DNA from: an uncultured Selenomonadales bacterium | GTDB lineage: Bacteria > Bacillota > Negativicutes > Selenomonadales > Selenomonadaceae | Direction of reading: 5' to 3' | NCBI GenBank assembly: GCA_900315155.1 | Contig: OMYB01000001.1 | Location: forward strand, 242,577 to 306,576 | Length of the DNA: 64,000 bases | Shown: piece by piece, positions 36,432-45,546 of the stretch | Position numbering within the stretch: the stretch's first letter is position 1 | Layout of the letters: each line of letters begins with the position of its first letter | The notes under the pieces: generated by a model | Seen by the model: the letters and a program-made list of their open reading frames with translations, nothing else | The model's database searches: none | What the model was told of the DNA's origin: nothing | Position numbers and translations under genes: made by a program

Positions 36432-38573
36432 TTACGCAAAAACGAGCGACGCCGTCTTTTCCGGATCGATGATGAGGCTGATGCTGCCATCTCCGAGCAG
36501 CGTGCAGCCGGATAATCCTGTCGTCTTCGTTATCCCCCGGATATACTTTGGTATCGGCTTCACGACGATCTGCTGGACGCCGAGAAGCTCATCTGCCGCA
36601 ACAGCAAACGTTCTGCCCTCCGCCTCGAGGATGAGCAGGATGGCCTGCGTAAGGTCCTCCTGTGCCCCCTCGAGCCCGTAGAGCCGGGAAAGGCGGATGA
36701 CCGGGCAGCACGCCCCCGCTTCCATGATCATCTCTTTGCTATCAGCATCGAGGAAAACCTGTCCATCCCCGGGGCGGAACGACCGGCGGATGGCACTGAT
36801 GGGCACCGTAAAACTCGACGAAGCGACCTTCAGGCACATGCCGTCGATAATCGCAAGCGTCAGCGGAATGCGGATGGTTGTTTTCGTGCCTTTCCCTTCC
36901 TCGCTGTCCACCGTGACGCTGCCGCCAAGGCCGTGGATATTCGAGACGACGACATCCATGCCGACACCGCGGCCCGAATACTCCGTAACCTGCTCGTTCG
37001 TCGAGAATCCCGGGGCAAAGATGAAGCCAAACACCTCCGGATTGGTGTATTCCTCTTCTGGTTTCTTCAGCAGGCCTTTCTCCCTTGCCTTGCCGAGGAT
37101 CTTCTCCCGGTTCATGCCGCCGCCGTCGTCCGTAATCGTGATGACAACCTCACCGCCTTCGTTGGCCGCAGCCAGCGTGATGGTTCCCTGTTCCGGTTTG
37201 CCCGCTGCTTTGCGTTCCCCGGGCATCTCGATGCCATGGTCCATGGAATTCCGAACGATATGCATGAGCGGGTCGCCGATATGTTCCGTGATATTCTTGT
37301 CGACCTCCGTATCCTCCCCCACGAGCACGAGCCGGGCCTTCTTGTTCAGTTTTTTTGTCATATCGCGTACGATGCGGTTCATCTTCTTGAACGTCGCATC
37401 GAGTGGGACCATGCGCAAAGACATGACGCCATCCTGCAGTTCCTCATTGATCTTGTGGAGCTGCCGTGCCGCTTTCGAGAAATTCGCAAGCTCAAGGCCG
37501 CGGATATCCGGATTCTGCGTAACCATCGATTCGGCGATAACGAGCTCACCGACGAGGTCCATGAGCCGGTCGAGCTTGTCGACGCGCACGGAAATCATCT
37601 GTGCCTCGTGTACGCGCTGGGCTGCCGATTTCGGTGGTTCCGGCCTCGGCTTTGGTTCTGGAGGCGGCGGGATGACAGGAGTTGCCTCCTCCGCCCGGAT
37701 CGCCGCCTGCTGCTGGGGACTCGGCCAGTATTCGCACTCCTCCGTGCCCGCGAGTTCCTTGAGTTCCAGTTTCTCGAGATAGATGGTCTGCTCAAGGAAT
37801 TTCCTTACCTCCGGCTCCTCTTGCTCCGTCGTGAACCAGAGGCGGAATCCCAGCTTTACGATGGTATCCACCGCCTGCGGATCCTCGAGGATCTTCTCCG
37901 GCAGGAAATGGTATTCCGCAGCGATATCCTTCAGCCGGTTCACGACACCGAAAGCCCGGACCTCCTCCATACCGCAGTCCTTCTCGAAATGGATGACCGC
38001 TGCATAGACATGAAGTCCACCTGCCGACTCCGGCGCAGGCCTCGCTGCCGGGATGAAATACTGCTGCTTCTTCGGCGCCGGATTTCCCGCTGCATTTCCT
38101 GCGCCGACTGCTGTTCCACCAGCTTTCGGCTTTGCCTTGCGCAGGTCTACATCCGGGTCATCCCCATTCGCCAGTTTGAAATTCCGCAGGAACTCCTGTG
38201 TCGATTTCCTAAGTTCTTCGCTCGAAGCGGACGGTTGTTCTCCGCCATCGAGCACGTCGACCTCCCCATTCATGAAGTCCACCGCTGTCAGTACGATATC
38301 CGTGATAGCCGAAACATCAACGTTCTTCGGATGGAGTTCGCGGATATAAAAGAAGATATCCTCTACCGCATGAGCGAGCTTCGATATTTCATCGAGCATC
38401 ATCATGGCCGCTGAGCCTTTTATCGTGTGCATGGCCCGAAAAATCTCGTTGACATCCTCCGACGCAAAGTTTCCCTGATCCTCGCTGGTGAGCGCCATCT
38501 GTTCAAGCTGCTCCAGGAACTGCCTCGTCTCGTAGATGAATACCTCTACCATCGGTTCATGTTCCGCCACCAC
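36432..38573 (-). CDS. cheA: Chemotaxis histidine kinase CheA
   Basis: Kinase of the chemosensory array, 713 residues. P1 has the phosphorylated His49 in AMHTIKGSAAMM. A Pro/Ala linker leads to a P2-like domain (about 190-280), P3 dimerisation helices (VDKLDRLMDLVGELV), P4 kinase (HIVRNSMDHGIE, DDGGGMN, GRGVGMDVV) and P5 CheW-like regulatory domain to the end. The start is GTG (38571-38573) behind GGGAGATG. It is the first gene of the block that runs to the fumarate reductase. No flagellar gene is nearby, so the output need not be swimming. Confidence 0.96.
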   Translation of the reverse strand: MVAEHEPMVEVFIYETRQFLEQLEQMALTSEDQGNFASEDVNEIFRAMHTIKGSAAMMMLDEISKLAHAVEDIFFYIRELHPKNVDVSAITDIVLTAVDFMNGEVDVLDGGEQPSASSEELRKSTQEFLRNFKLANGDDPDVDLRKAKPKAGGTAVGAGNAAGNPAPKKQQYFIPAARPAPESAGGLHVYAAVIHFEKDCGMEEVRAFGVVNRLKDIAAEYHFLPEKILEDPQAVDTIVKLGFRLWFTTEQEEPEVRKFLEQTIYLEKLELKELAGTEECEYWPSPQQQAAIRAEEATPVIPPPPEPKPRPEPPKSAAQRVHEAQMISVRVDKLDRLMDLVGELVIAESMVTQNPDIRGLELANFSKAARQLHKINEELQDGVMSLRMVPLDATFKKMNRIVRDMTKKLNKKARLVLVGEDTEVDKNITEHIGDPLMHIVRNSMDHGIEMPGERKAAGKPEQGTITLAAANEGGEVVITITDDGGGMNREKILGKAREKGLLKKPEEEYTNPEVFGFIFAPGFSTNEQVTEYSGRGVGMDVVVSNIHGLGGSVTVDSEEGKGTKTTIRIPLTLAIIDGMCLKVASSSFTVPISAIRRSFRPGDGQVFLDADSKEMIMEAGACCPVIRLSRLYGLEGAQEDLTQAILLILEAEGRTFAVAADELLGVQQIVVKPIPKYIRGITKTTGLSGCTLLGDGSISLIIDPEKTASLVFA

Positions 38574-38685
38574 GCATCATCTCCCGTCTCTATTGAAAAC
38601 GCTTTGTTTCGTTTTCCTTTTCCTGGTATACAATTCGTGATAAGCAGGAAAAAACCCTCTTCCTTCGAAACAAAGTATACGGAAA

Positions 38686-38720
38686 AATAAAAAAAGCCCG
38701 CCCCCAACAGGGAGGCGAGC
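38686..38720 (-). terminator. Terminator after the HD-GYP gene
   Basis: GC-rich stem (GCTCGCCTCCC against GGGGGCGGGC, with G-U pairs) followed by TTTTTTTATTTTT on the minus strand, 16 bases past the stop. Separates the HD-GYP gene from cheA. Confidence 0.88.
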
Positions 38721-38736
38721 TCTGAACGATTTGATC

Positions 38737-39870
38737 TTATGCATCATCCGCGAGAAGTTTTTCCGGATCGAAACCAATCTGATGGATGAACGTGTAGAGG
38801 TCAGCATCCGTAAGAACCTTGACGATCTCTTCGGATGGCTCATCATGAAGGCCGATTTCACGCGGTGGCATCGGTCTGCCATCCGGATTGGCGAAGAGCA
38901 CGACAAGTGGGCGATCCGTCTTGCCGAAACTAATCTTCTTGACGATGGCATAGCCATGCGTTGTCTTCATGACCGTGCCGACCGGATAAATCGCAACATT
39001 GCGGAAGAACAGGTTCAGCAGTTCCTCATCGAACTGGCCGGGCGAACAATCTTTCATGATATGGTAAGCAATATGCGGCGGGTATGGTTTCTTATAGGGA
39101 CGCAGGCTCGTCAGCGCATCGTAGACATCCGCGATTGCACAGATACGTCCAAAGATATGAATCTGTTCCCCTGCGATGCCGTACGGGTATCCTTTGCCAT
39201 CCATATGTTCATGATGCTGCCGCGCCGGAAGGGCGAGCATGCTGACATCGGCCAGAGACAGTCCCAGAATCATCTCGCTGCCCCAGCGCGGATGCAGCTT
39301 GATGACATCGAATTCCTCGGGAAGTAGGCGTCCTTCCTTATTGAGAATGCCGAGCGGCACACGCGTCTTGCCAAGATCGTGCAGCAGCGCACCGAGCGTG
39401 AGCTGGTGCATGCGCCGATGATCGAGATTGCACAACGTTCCGATGATGGCCGATAACACAGCTACGTTTACACTATGTGCAAAGGTATACATATCATACG
39501 TGCGAATATCCGTGAGCTGCACGAGATTCTTTCGGCGCAGGATGAGGTCGCTGAGAATCGCATCCGATGCCTTCTCCACAGGCTCGATATCCATGAGATT
39601 CTGCGTCTGCACGTTTTCAAACAGATTGTAGACATGCTCCACCGCCATCGCACGCGTCTTCTCCTGAAGAACATCCTCCGGCGGTTTTACCTCGATATCC
39701 GGGTTCGTCGACATAACATAGATAGAATCGATGCCGACCTGCTTGAGCTTCTGGATGTAGCTTTCCGTCAGCGGTGTACCTTTGACGAGATACCGCGCTC
39801 CGCTGGAATTGTAGATACTCTGCACCGGGACCATACCGGGACGGAGTCTGCGAAGCTGCAACTTAATCAA
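38737..39870 (-). CDS. HD-GYP domain protein, probable cyclic-di-GMP phosphodiesterase
   Basis: Cytoplasmic 377-residue protein. The N-terminal region (about 1-100) is of the type often preceding HD-GYP domains. The HD-GYP domain (about 115-300) has His164-Asp165 (LLHDLGK), HH at 219-220 and the signature HMDGKGYPYG. A further C-terminal domain of about 75 residues follows. These residues predict hydrolysis of cyclic di-GMP. The start is TTG (39868-39870) with GGGAGG about 10 bases upstream. It lies beside the chemosensory genes but is cut off from them by a terminator. Confidence 0.9.
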   Translation of the reverse strand: MIKLQLRRLRPGMVPVQSIYNSSGARYLVKGTPLTESYIQKLKQVGIDSIYVMSTNPDIEVKPPEDVLQEKTRAMAVEHVYNLFENVQTQNLMDIEPVEKASDAILSDLILRRKNLVQLTDIRTYDMYTFAHSVNVAVLSAIIGTLCNLDHRRMHQLTLGALLHDLGKTRVPLGILNKEGRLLPEEFDVIKLHPRWGSEMILGLSLADVSMLALPARQHHEHMDGKGYPYGIAGEQIHIFGRICAIADVYDALTSLRPYKKPYPPHIAYHIMKDCSPGQFDEELLNLFFRNVAIYPVGTVMKTTHGYAIVKKISFGKTDRPLVVLFANPDGRPMPPREIGLHDEPSEEIVKVLTDADLYTFIHQIGFDPEKLLADDA

Positions 39871-39955
39871 AGCCTTGCAACCTCCCTTTTCATCACGAAT
39901 AAAATTTACGGCTACTTTATTTACTTCGACCTTTCGGCCAGAAGTCCTGCAGAAA

Positions 39956-39982
39956 ATAGCGATTTTCTATATTTCCCGCTAT
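39956..39982 (-). terminator. Short terminator-like hairpin
   Basis: 6-bp stem ATAGCG / CGCTAT with TTTCT after it on the minus strand, starting three bases past the exported protein stop. Weak. Confidence 0.4.
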
Positions 39983-39985
39983 CCA

Positions 39986-40612
39986 TCATTCTCCATAAGC
40001 AGGATGATCCGAAGCCGTAACCGGTGCCGGCATCGTGCTGAACGAGCCGATCTCATGCGGAGCGAGGTGGAACCGCACGGCCGTCGGGGCACTGTACCCC
40101 GTCACGAAAAGCTGGAACATCTCATAATCCGGGAGATAGGTCTCCAGCGCTTTTACGGCATCCGGATCACTGCCGCGTCCAGGCACATAGTTATTGACGA
40201 TAACCAGGTAATAATCCCCTTCAGGAACATCCTTGATATCAAACTTGCCCTTCGCATCGGCCTTCGTATAGTAAATCGGCTGCCCTGCAGGAATCTTCTT
40301 GTCACGGTACCAGGCATCGACGGTATCCGCCGAAAGTTTCCGCATATCGATATTGGCACCGATCAGCCAGATTTCTGCCTGCGTCGGGCCGGCACTCGTG
40401 CGGGAATCCTGCTCTTTCTTCATGGTCTTGTCGAGATCGAAGCCGATTCCCATGTTTCCGCCGCCATTGCTTCCAAGAGCCACGCCGGCTTCATCCGGAA
40501 TATAAAGCTCGCCCGTAATCTCCGCCGCCGAAGCAGGCGACGGGCTCATCACCAAAGGCATGGCCGCAAAAGCGGCTGCCAGGAACATCACGGCTGTTTT
40601 GCGCATACGCAT
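39986..40612 (-). CDS. Exported protein with carboxypeptidase-regulatory-like fold
   Basis: A secreted protein of 208 residues. Signal peptide 1-28 ends ASA. The mature part opens EITGELYIPDEAG and later has KADAKGKFDIKDVPEGDYYLV, the pattern of a CarboxypepD_reg-like (transthyretin-type) beta sandwich. Such domains are common in surface proteins and give no specific function. The ATG at 40610-40612 has AGGAGG 8 bases upstream. It follows rnjA, separated by a hairpin. Confidence 0.75.
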   Translation of the reverse strand: MRMRKTAVMFLAAAFAAMPLVMSPSPASAAEITGELYIPDEAGVALGSNGGGNMGIGFDLDKTMKKEQDSRTSAGPTQAEIWLIGANIDMRKLSADTVDAWYRDKKIPAGQPIYYTKADAKGKFDIKDVPEGDYYLVIVNNYVPGRGSDPDAVKALETYLPDYEMFQLFVTGYSAPTAVRFHLAPHEIGSFSTMPAPVTASDHPAYGE

Positions 40613-40639
40613 CAAAGATTCCTCCTATCTATCCAAAGA

Positions 40640-40673
40640 AACCGCTGACGGTCTTGACCCTGATTCAGCGGTT
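40640..40673 (-). terminator. Terminator-like hairpin after rnjA
   Basis: 9-bp perfect stem (AACCGCTGA / TCAGCGGTT) with a 16-base loop, then TCTTT on the minus strand. It may terminate or attenuate read-through into the exported protein gene, which lacks an obvious promoter. Confidence 0.55.
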
Positions 40674-40700
40674 CCGATATTTCTTGTTATAGGCCTGCCA

Positions 40701-42365
40701 TCAGACTTCCATGATGATGGGCAGGATCATCGGACGACGGCGCGTCTTATCAAACAGATAACGGCCGAGGGCATCGCGGACGTTCGCTTTGATAGCCGCC
40801 CACTCCTTGACATTCTCGTCCTCGCAGCGCATGAGCGCCTGCTGGACGCGTGCCTTCGCCTCATCCATGAGCGCTTCCGACTCACGCACGTAGACAAAGC
40901 CGCGGGATACGATATCCGGGCCTGCAATGATGCGGTTCGTCTGACGATTCATCGTCACAACGACGATGAGGATACCATCCTGCGAAAGCTGACGGCGGTC
41001 ACGCAGCACGATATTGCCGACATCGCCGACGCCGAGGCCATCGACCATGACCATGCCCGCCTGCACTTTCCCGGCAACCGTACCCTTATCCTTCGTAAAC
41101 TCGAAGACCATACCGTTCTCACCGATGAAAACATGATCCTTCGGCATGCCCATCTCGATGGCGAGTTTTGCGTGCTTCACGAGATGATGGTACTCGCCAT
41201 GGACCGGGATAAAGAACTTCGGGCGTACGAGGTTGTGCATGAGCTTGAGTTCCTCGCGGCTCGCGTGGCCCGAAACGTGAATGCCCTCACCGCGGCCGTA
41301 AACGACATCCGCACCGAGCTTAAGCAGGTTGTCGATGGTCTTGACGACCATCTTCTCGTTGCCCGGAATCGGATTTGCCGAGATAATGACCGTATCGCCC
41401 GGCGCAATGCTGATCTTCCGATGGTCAGACATCGCCATGCGCGTCAGAGCAGACATCGGCTCTCCCTGGCTGCCCGTCGTGATGACAACGATCTGCTCGG
41501 CACGGTAACGGCCGATCTCATCGATATCCACGATCGTGCCTTCCGGTGCATGGATATAACCGAGCTCGAGGGAAATCGAGACGACGTTGACCATGCTGCG
41601 GCCGAGGATCGCTACCTTGCGGCGGTAACGCACAGCCGTATCAATGACCTGCTGGATACGATGGACGTTTGAGGAGAACGTCGCGACGATGATGCGGCCC
41701 TTTGCCTTGTGGAAAGAGCGGTCAAACGCCGCACCGACCGTACGCTCCGACGGCGTATGCCCCTCACGCTCCGCATTCGTGGAGTCCGCCATCATGACGA
41801 GTACGCCCTTGTTGCCGAGGTCCGAGAAACGGCGGAAATCCGTCATCTTTCCATCAATCGGCGTGTAGTCGAACTTGAAGTCACCCGTATGCACGATCAT
41901 GCCAAGCGGCGTCTTGATAGACAGACCAACCGCATCCGGGATAGAATGGTTCACGCGGATAAAGCCGACGCTGAAGCAGCCGACGTTGATGATGTCTCCC
42001 TGCATAACCGAATGCAGGTTGCTCGAATCCACACCATTCTCTTTCAGGCGTCCCTCAAGGATGCCGAGCGTCAGGCGCGTACCGTAGACAGGAACGTGGA
42101 TCTGCTTCAGCACGTATGGCAAAGCACCAATATGATCCTCATGGCCATGCGTGAGAACGATAGCCTTGATCTTATCCTTGTTCTCGAGCAGATAGGTAAT
42201 ATCCGGGATAACGAGGTCTACACCGAGCATATCCTCGTCCGGGAACATCAAGCCGGAATCAATGACGAGAATCTCATCGCCATAACGAACAACGGTCATA
42301 TTCTTTCCGATCTCTCCCAGGCCGCCCAGGGGGATGATCTGTAACTTTTGTACTTGTTTAGCCAA
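40701..42365 (-). CDS. rnjA: Ribonuclease J
   Basis: Beta-CASP metallo-nuclease with 5' exo- and endonuclease activity in RNA decay and processing. The 554-residue protein starts MAKQVQKLQIIPLGGLGEIG and has the metal motif HGHEDH (His73, His75, Asp77, His78), then MADSTNAE and GHASREEL motifs. The start is TTG (42363-42365) because GGAGGTG ends six bases upstream; an ATG at 42378-42380 would place that ribosome site inside the gene and add five residues foreign to the family. Confidence 0.95.
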   Translation of the reverse strand: MAKQVQKLQIIPLGGLGEIGKNMTVVRYGDEILVIDSGLMFPDEDMLGVDLVIPDITYLLENKDKIKAIVLTHGHEDHIGALPYVLKQIHVPVYGTRLTLGILEGRLKENGVDSSNLHSVMQGDIINVGCFSVGFIRVNHSIPDAVGLSIKTPLGMIVHTGDFKFDYTPIDGKMTDFRRFSDLGNKGVLVMMADSTNAEREGHTPSERTVGAAFDRSFHKAKGRIIVATFSSNVHRIQQVIDTAVRYRRKVAILGRSMVNVVSISLELGYIHAPEGTIVDIDEIGRYRAEQIVVITTGSQGEPMSALTRMAMSDHRKISIAPGDTVIISANPIPGNEKMVVKTIDNLLKLGADVVYGRGEGIHVSGHASREELKLMHNLVRPKFFIPVHGEYHHLVKHAKLAIEMGMPKDHVFIGENGMVFEFTKDKGTVAGKVQAGMVMVDGLGVGDVGNIVLRDRRQLSQDGILIVVVTMNRQTNRIIAGPDIVSRGFVYVRESEALMDEAKARVQQALMRCEDENVKEWAAIKANVRDALGRYLFDKTRRRPMILPIIMEV

Positions 42366-42469
42366 AAAGTACACCTCCATAGATTTTATATATATGAATC
42401 ATTCAATGTCATAAGAAATAGATATCCAGATAGAACGTACACGAAGCAATAAGTTCAAAATTGTACACA

Positions 42470-42506
42470 AAAAACCGAGGCTGTTTTCCGTCCATTTTTG
42501 CAGCCT
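42470..42506 (-). terminator. Terminator of the pilin cluster
   Basis: 6-bp stem AGGCTG / CAGCCT with a 17-base loop, followed by CGGTTTTTT on the minus strand, 90 bases past the last pilin-cluster gene. The rest of the gap 42366-42595 is AT-rich and shows nothing else certain. Confidence 0.5.
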
Positions 42507-42595
42507 GATGACCTGAATCTTATTCTGTTTTTGCCGTTCCATATCGTTACTATCTATTTTAACATCATGGAGATGCCTTGTAAAGATAGGTTTCG

Positions 42596-43126
42596 TTATT
42601 CTTCCACGGGCATAGCAAAAGCGGAGACCGTGAGTTCACAGGTAAGCCGCCCATCCTTACTGTGCACGGATGCCTCATCGAGCCGCAGGAACCTTCCCTG
42701 CCCATGTATCTCCCGCAGGAAGGCGAGCAGGGAAAAATAATCGGTCTCACAGGAAATCCGTACAGGCTGAACAAGCAATTCATCCTGCTGAATGGGCTTC
42801 GACGGCGTCAAAGCAGTCAGCGCGATACCATGATGCAGGGCAGCCTGCTGCAGCATAGACAGGAGCCGGCTCTGCCCGATGCTGTCCGGCAGCGCCTCAT
42901 CGGCAGCCTTTTGCTGTTTGGCGAGGGATTCATCGGCCCTGCCATCGCCATAATGCTGTTTATCCATCCGGATAGCGGATACCTGCCTCTCTATTGCACG
43001 CGCCTGCTGGACCGTATCCCGGCACGCATGCTGCAGAGGCATATGCACGCAGAAGATAAAGAACAGCAATGCCATCAGCCAGCCAAAGATATACATGCCC
43101 GCCCTACCAGCTTGTTTTCTCGTCAA
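42596..43126 (-). CDS. PilO-like pilus assembly protein
   Basis: Inner-membrane protein of 176 residues with one N-terminal helix (about 11-30), a coiled-coil region and a C-terminal ferredoxin-like domain (about 85-176), as in PilO of type IV pili, which forms the alignment subcomplex with PilN. Sequence similarity is loose, so the call rests on architecture and position as last gene of the pilin cluster. Its ATG overlaps the PilN-like gene stop (ATGA). Confidence 0.65.
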   Translation of the reverse strand: MTRKQAGRAGMYIFGWLMALLFFIFCVHMPLQHACRDTVQQARAIERQVSAIRMDKQHYGDGRADESLAKQQKAADEALPDSIGQSRLLSMLQQAALHHGIALTALTPSKPIQQDELLVQPVRISCETDYFSLLAFLREIHGQGRFLRLDEASVHSKDGRLTCELTVSAFAMPVEE

Positions 43127-44184
43127 ATCCCATTGCCTCCGATCCGCATCTTGAAATGGATGGTTCCATCCGATGCCTGCTTGGCTTCTTCCATGACAGG
43201 AGCATCGGAGAAAAAGTCCCTGTCCTGCTCGAAAGCCGCCAGGACTCCCGCCACGGCCGCATAATTCACCGCTGTGCCCTGCAGATGCAGCCCATCATCC
43301 TTATCCATCCGGATGCCATCCAGCCATGCTCCATCGGCATTCATCGTGCCGAGATGGATCAGGATGCTGTACCCCGGCGCCCGTTCCTGTGAAAGTTGGC
43401 TGAGTTTTCCTGTCTTTTCCCTCGTACGGGCATGGATGGACTGCCGCATCGCCATCGCACGCCGATCGGTATCGAGCTCTGCGAGGACCTGCTTCTGCAA
43501 TTCCAGATCGGCATGTGCACGTTCCAGTTCAAAAAGATCCATCCCGGTAAGGAATCCCAGGACGAGCACCAGGACTACGCCTCCAGCCAGCAGCAGGCGC
43601 CTGGCCAGCCAAGGCTTTGCTTTGGCTTGCCATAGCGTCAGTTCGTATTCCCCATGCACCCCCAGGTAAGAGACCTCCCGTCCGGACGCCTGCAAAGCGC
43701 GTTTCAGCGTTTCTATCCGTTCTCTGGGGACAGCAGCCAGCCAGCATGCATGGCGGCCTTCTTGATCGAAAGGCCGGACACCAATACAAAAATGTTCCGG
43801 TTCCATCCCTTCATCCGTGAGATGCCCTGCCATTTCCCAATACCCGGCTTCGCAAAGTTCTTTCCCCTTCAGTCCTGCCGGCATTTCGGCGACCAGGGAA
43901 AAACACCAGCTTTCCGGAATCAGAACCCGGATCGGCGGATTTTCTTCGCCCCACTGAAAAAGGGCATCCTGAATCATGGCTCCGAGTTCGCGGAAAGATT
44001 CCTCTTCGTTCTGCCCCATATGCCATGTCTTCTGAATGCTTTCTCCTTCTCCGCGAACCAGTTCCACATAGGACTCCTTCACAGAAACGGTCACGGGCAG
44101 GAGTTCTGGCGGCATCAGGAATTTCTTCCGAAAGCCGTTCTGCCATCTTCTCACCTTCTCATGGAAGGAATCCAACCCACGCAT
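43123..44184 (-). CDS. PilM/PilN-like pilus assembly protein
   Basis: A 353-residue protein. The first part (about 1-185) is a soluble region resembling the actin-like PilM fold in a degenerate form (VTVSVKESYVELV, IRVLIPESWCF). A membrane helix (about 197-215) leads to a PilN-type coiled coil and periplasmic domain. PilM and PilN are normally separate proteins, so this may be a fusion. The ATG at 44182-44184 has GAGGGGG six bases upstream and overlaps the preceding gene end by 26 bases. Confidence 0.65.
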   Translation of the reverse strand: MRGLDSFHEKVRRWQNGFRKKFLMPPELLPVTVSVKESYVELVRGEGESIQKTWHMGQNEEESFRELGAMIQDALFQWGEENPPIRVLIPESWCFSLVAEMPAGLKGKELCEAGYWEMAGHLTDEGMEPEHFCIGVRPFDQEGRHACWLAAVPRERIETLKRALQASGREVSYLGVHGEYELTLWQAKAKPWLARRLLLAGGVVLVLVLGFLTGMDLFELERAHADLELQKQVLAELDTDRRAMAMRQSIHARTREKTGKLSQLSQERAPGYSILIHLGTMNADGAWLDGIRMDKDDGLHLQGTAVNYAAVAGVLAAFEQDRDFFSDAPVMEEAKQASDGTIHFKMRIGGNGI

Positions 44185-44587
44185 AAACATCCCCCTCTTT
44201 TTCCAGGATACCACAACGGTTCCCGCTTCGTTTGATCAGGCGTCCATCCTGTTCTGCCCATCCCTGGACACGAATCCACCCGTTTACCTTGTCCAGTTTT
44301 GCTTCCCCAGTCACCATGACGACCCCGCCCGGTTCTTCCACCTGCTCGGTGATGAAAATTTTATCCTGATCCGACGAAATATCCAAAGCCACACGCGGAT
44401 CCTGTTCAATCAACAGTGCCGTACGCTCAGCCGCCCCCTTGGCAATCCAATCCAGGTCAACGGACTGCTGATAATCCATACCGTTTTCCGCCTGCCGCTG
44501 AACCACCGTCGAGATGCTAACGCCTAAAATCAGGAATACCCCCAGCAGAAAAGCCGCGAGTACCGAAATAAATCCATCACTTTTCAT
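44159..44587 (-). CDS. PilX-like membrane-anchored pilus-associated protein
   Basis: A 142-residue protein with an N-terminal hydrophobic helix (about 6-28, FISVLAAFLLGVFLILGVS) directly after a short basic start, and an exported domain. The N-terminus resembles PilX-type minor components but lacks a clear Gly-Phe prepilin cleavage site. Role inferred from its place between pseudopilin and PilN-like genes, with a five-base gap upstream. Confidence 0.6.
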   Translation of the reverse strand: MKSDGFISVLAAFLLGVFLILGVSISTVVQRQAENGMDYQQSVDLDWIAKGAAERTALLIEQDPRVALDISSDQDKIFITEQVEEPGGVVMVTGEAKLDKVNGWIRVQGWAEQDGRLIKRSGNRCGILEKEGDVYAWVGFLP

Positions 44588-44592
44588 TCCTG

Positions 44593-45123
44593 TCAGCCCC
44601 CTTTCTTTATCCGTGCCTCTTCCGCCGGGATATAGAGAATGGTCCGAACATCATGCGTATGATGGCTGCGTCCGCTCCACGACTTGATTTCCAACTCGTA
44701 AAGCCCCGAGCGCAGCCGGTATACCTTCATTTTACTCACGCCTACCTGGGAAAGGATATGTCCACCGGTAACCGGATGTGTCGCTTTGTTTTTCACGATG
44801 GTGGGAAATGCCTGCCGCCCATTCCGGTAATACTGAGTCCATTCTCCCTTTCCCTCATTGGATAAAGAACGAAATGCCACCTTGTTATTCCCGGCATCCG
44901 TCGGATAAATCGCGACATCCACGGCCCGATCTGCCATATAAGCGATTCGCTGCGTAACATTCTGCATGCTCTGCCGTAAATCCACATCCGACAGAAGGAC
45001 CAGATAATGCTGCAGGCCCCAAACGGCAGCCAGGCCGATTCCGCTGAAAAGAAACATAGCGCATAAGAGCCCCAGGAATGCATATCCTCTATGATCCCAA
45101 TGCATCTGGGTCGTATTGAACAT
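44593..45123 (-). CDS. PilW-like minor pseudopilin
   Basis: About 176 residues. A short leader ends HRG, then a hydrophobic helix (YAFLGLLCAMFLFSGIG), as in type IV prepilins, but position +5 is Gly rather than the conserved Glu. The rest is a secreted beta domain. The start is uncertain: ATG at 45121-45123 (GGTGG upstream), or 45141; both overlap the PilV-like gene. Probably a minor pilus component. Confidence 0.6.
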   Translation of the reverse strand: MFNTTQMHWDHRGYAFLGLLCAMFLFSGIGLAAVWGLQHYLVLLSDVDLRQSMQNVTQRIAYMADRAVDVAIYPTDAGNNKVAFRSLSNEGKGEWTQYYRNGRQAFPTIVKNKATHPVTGGHILSQVGVSKMKVYRLRSGLYELEIKSWSGRSHHTHDVRTILYIPAEEARIKKGG

Positions 45124-45520
45124 GGTGAACCACCCACCCATGAAATGTCATCTCTCCCTTGTCCTGATATGCCTGCCAGGAAATGGTGATAACGGATTCC
45201 CAGGCACCAGGCACGGTATCTTTCTTCACCTCGGCTTGCACGGTATACCTGCCGCCATTCTGATCCAGCATATCTTCCTTTCCCAGCCATCCCTTCTTTC
45301 CCGGCAATAATTTTCCCGTGTCCGCCTGCTCCTGCAGATAGGACATTTCCCCATATGCCAGTGCGATGGCCGTCTGGCGATACCCCTCATGCTGGCTGAC
45401 GATTTCTGCCTGAGCGAATACGAATAAACCACCCACCATCGCCACGAGAATTGCACTGCAGATCAAGCACTCCAAAAGAGCGAATCCCCTGCTGTTTCCC
45501 GAACGAAATCCCACCCTCAT
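45089..45520 (-). CDS. PilV-like minor prepilin
   Basis: A 143-residue prepilin with a classical leader and N-methylation site: RG cleaved before FALLECLICSAILVAMVGG, with Glu at position +5. The remaining part is a small beta-rich domain. The ATG lies 26 bases after the preceding pseudopilin gene. Sorting as PilV-like rests on length and gene order. Confidence 0.8.
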   Translation of the reverse strand: MRVGFRSGNSRGFALLECLICSAILVAMVGGLFVFAQAEIVSQHEGYRQTAIALAYGEMSYLQEQADTGKLLPGKKGWLGKEDMLDQNGGRYTVQAEVKKDTVPGAWESVITISWQAYQDKGEMTFHGWVVHHVQYDPDALGS

Positions 45521-45546
45521 CGAATCCCCCCGATAGTTCTGTTCTT

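Noticed and set aside
42366..42595. Small gene in the gap upstream of rnjA
   Set aside because: Short frames only, no ribosome site, AT-rich; best read as leader plus the pilin-cluster terminator.
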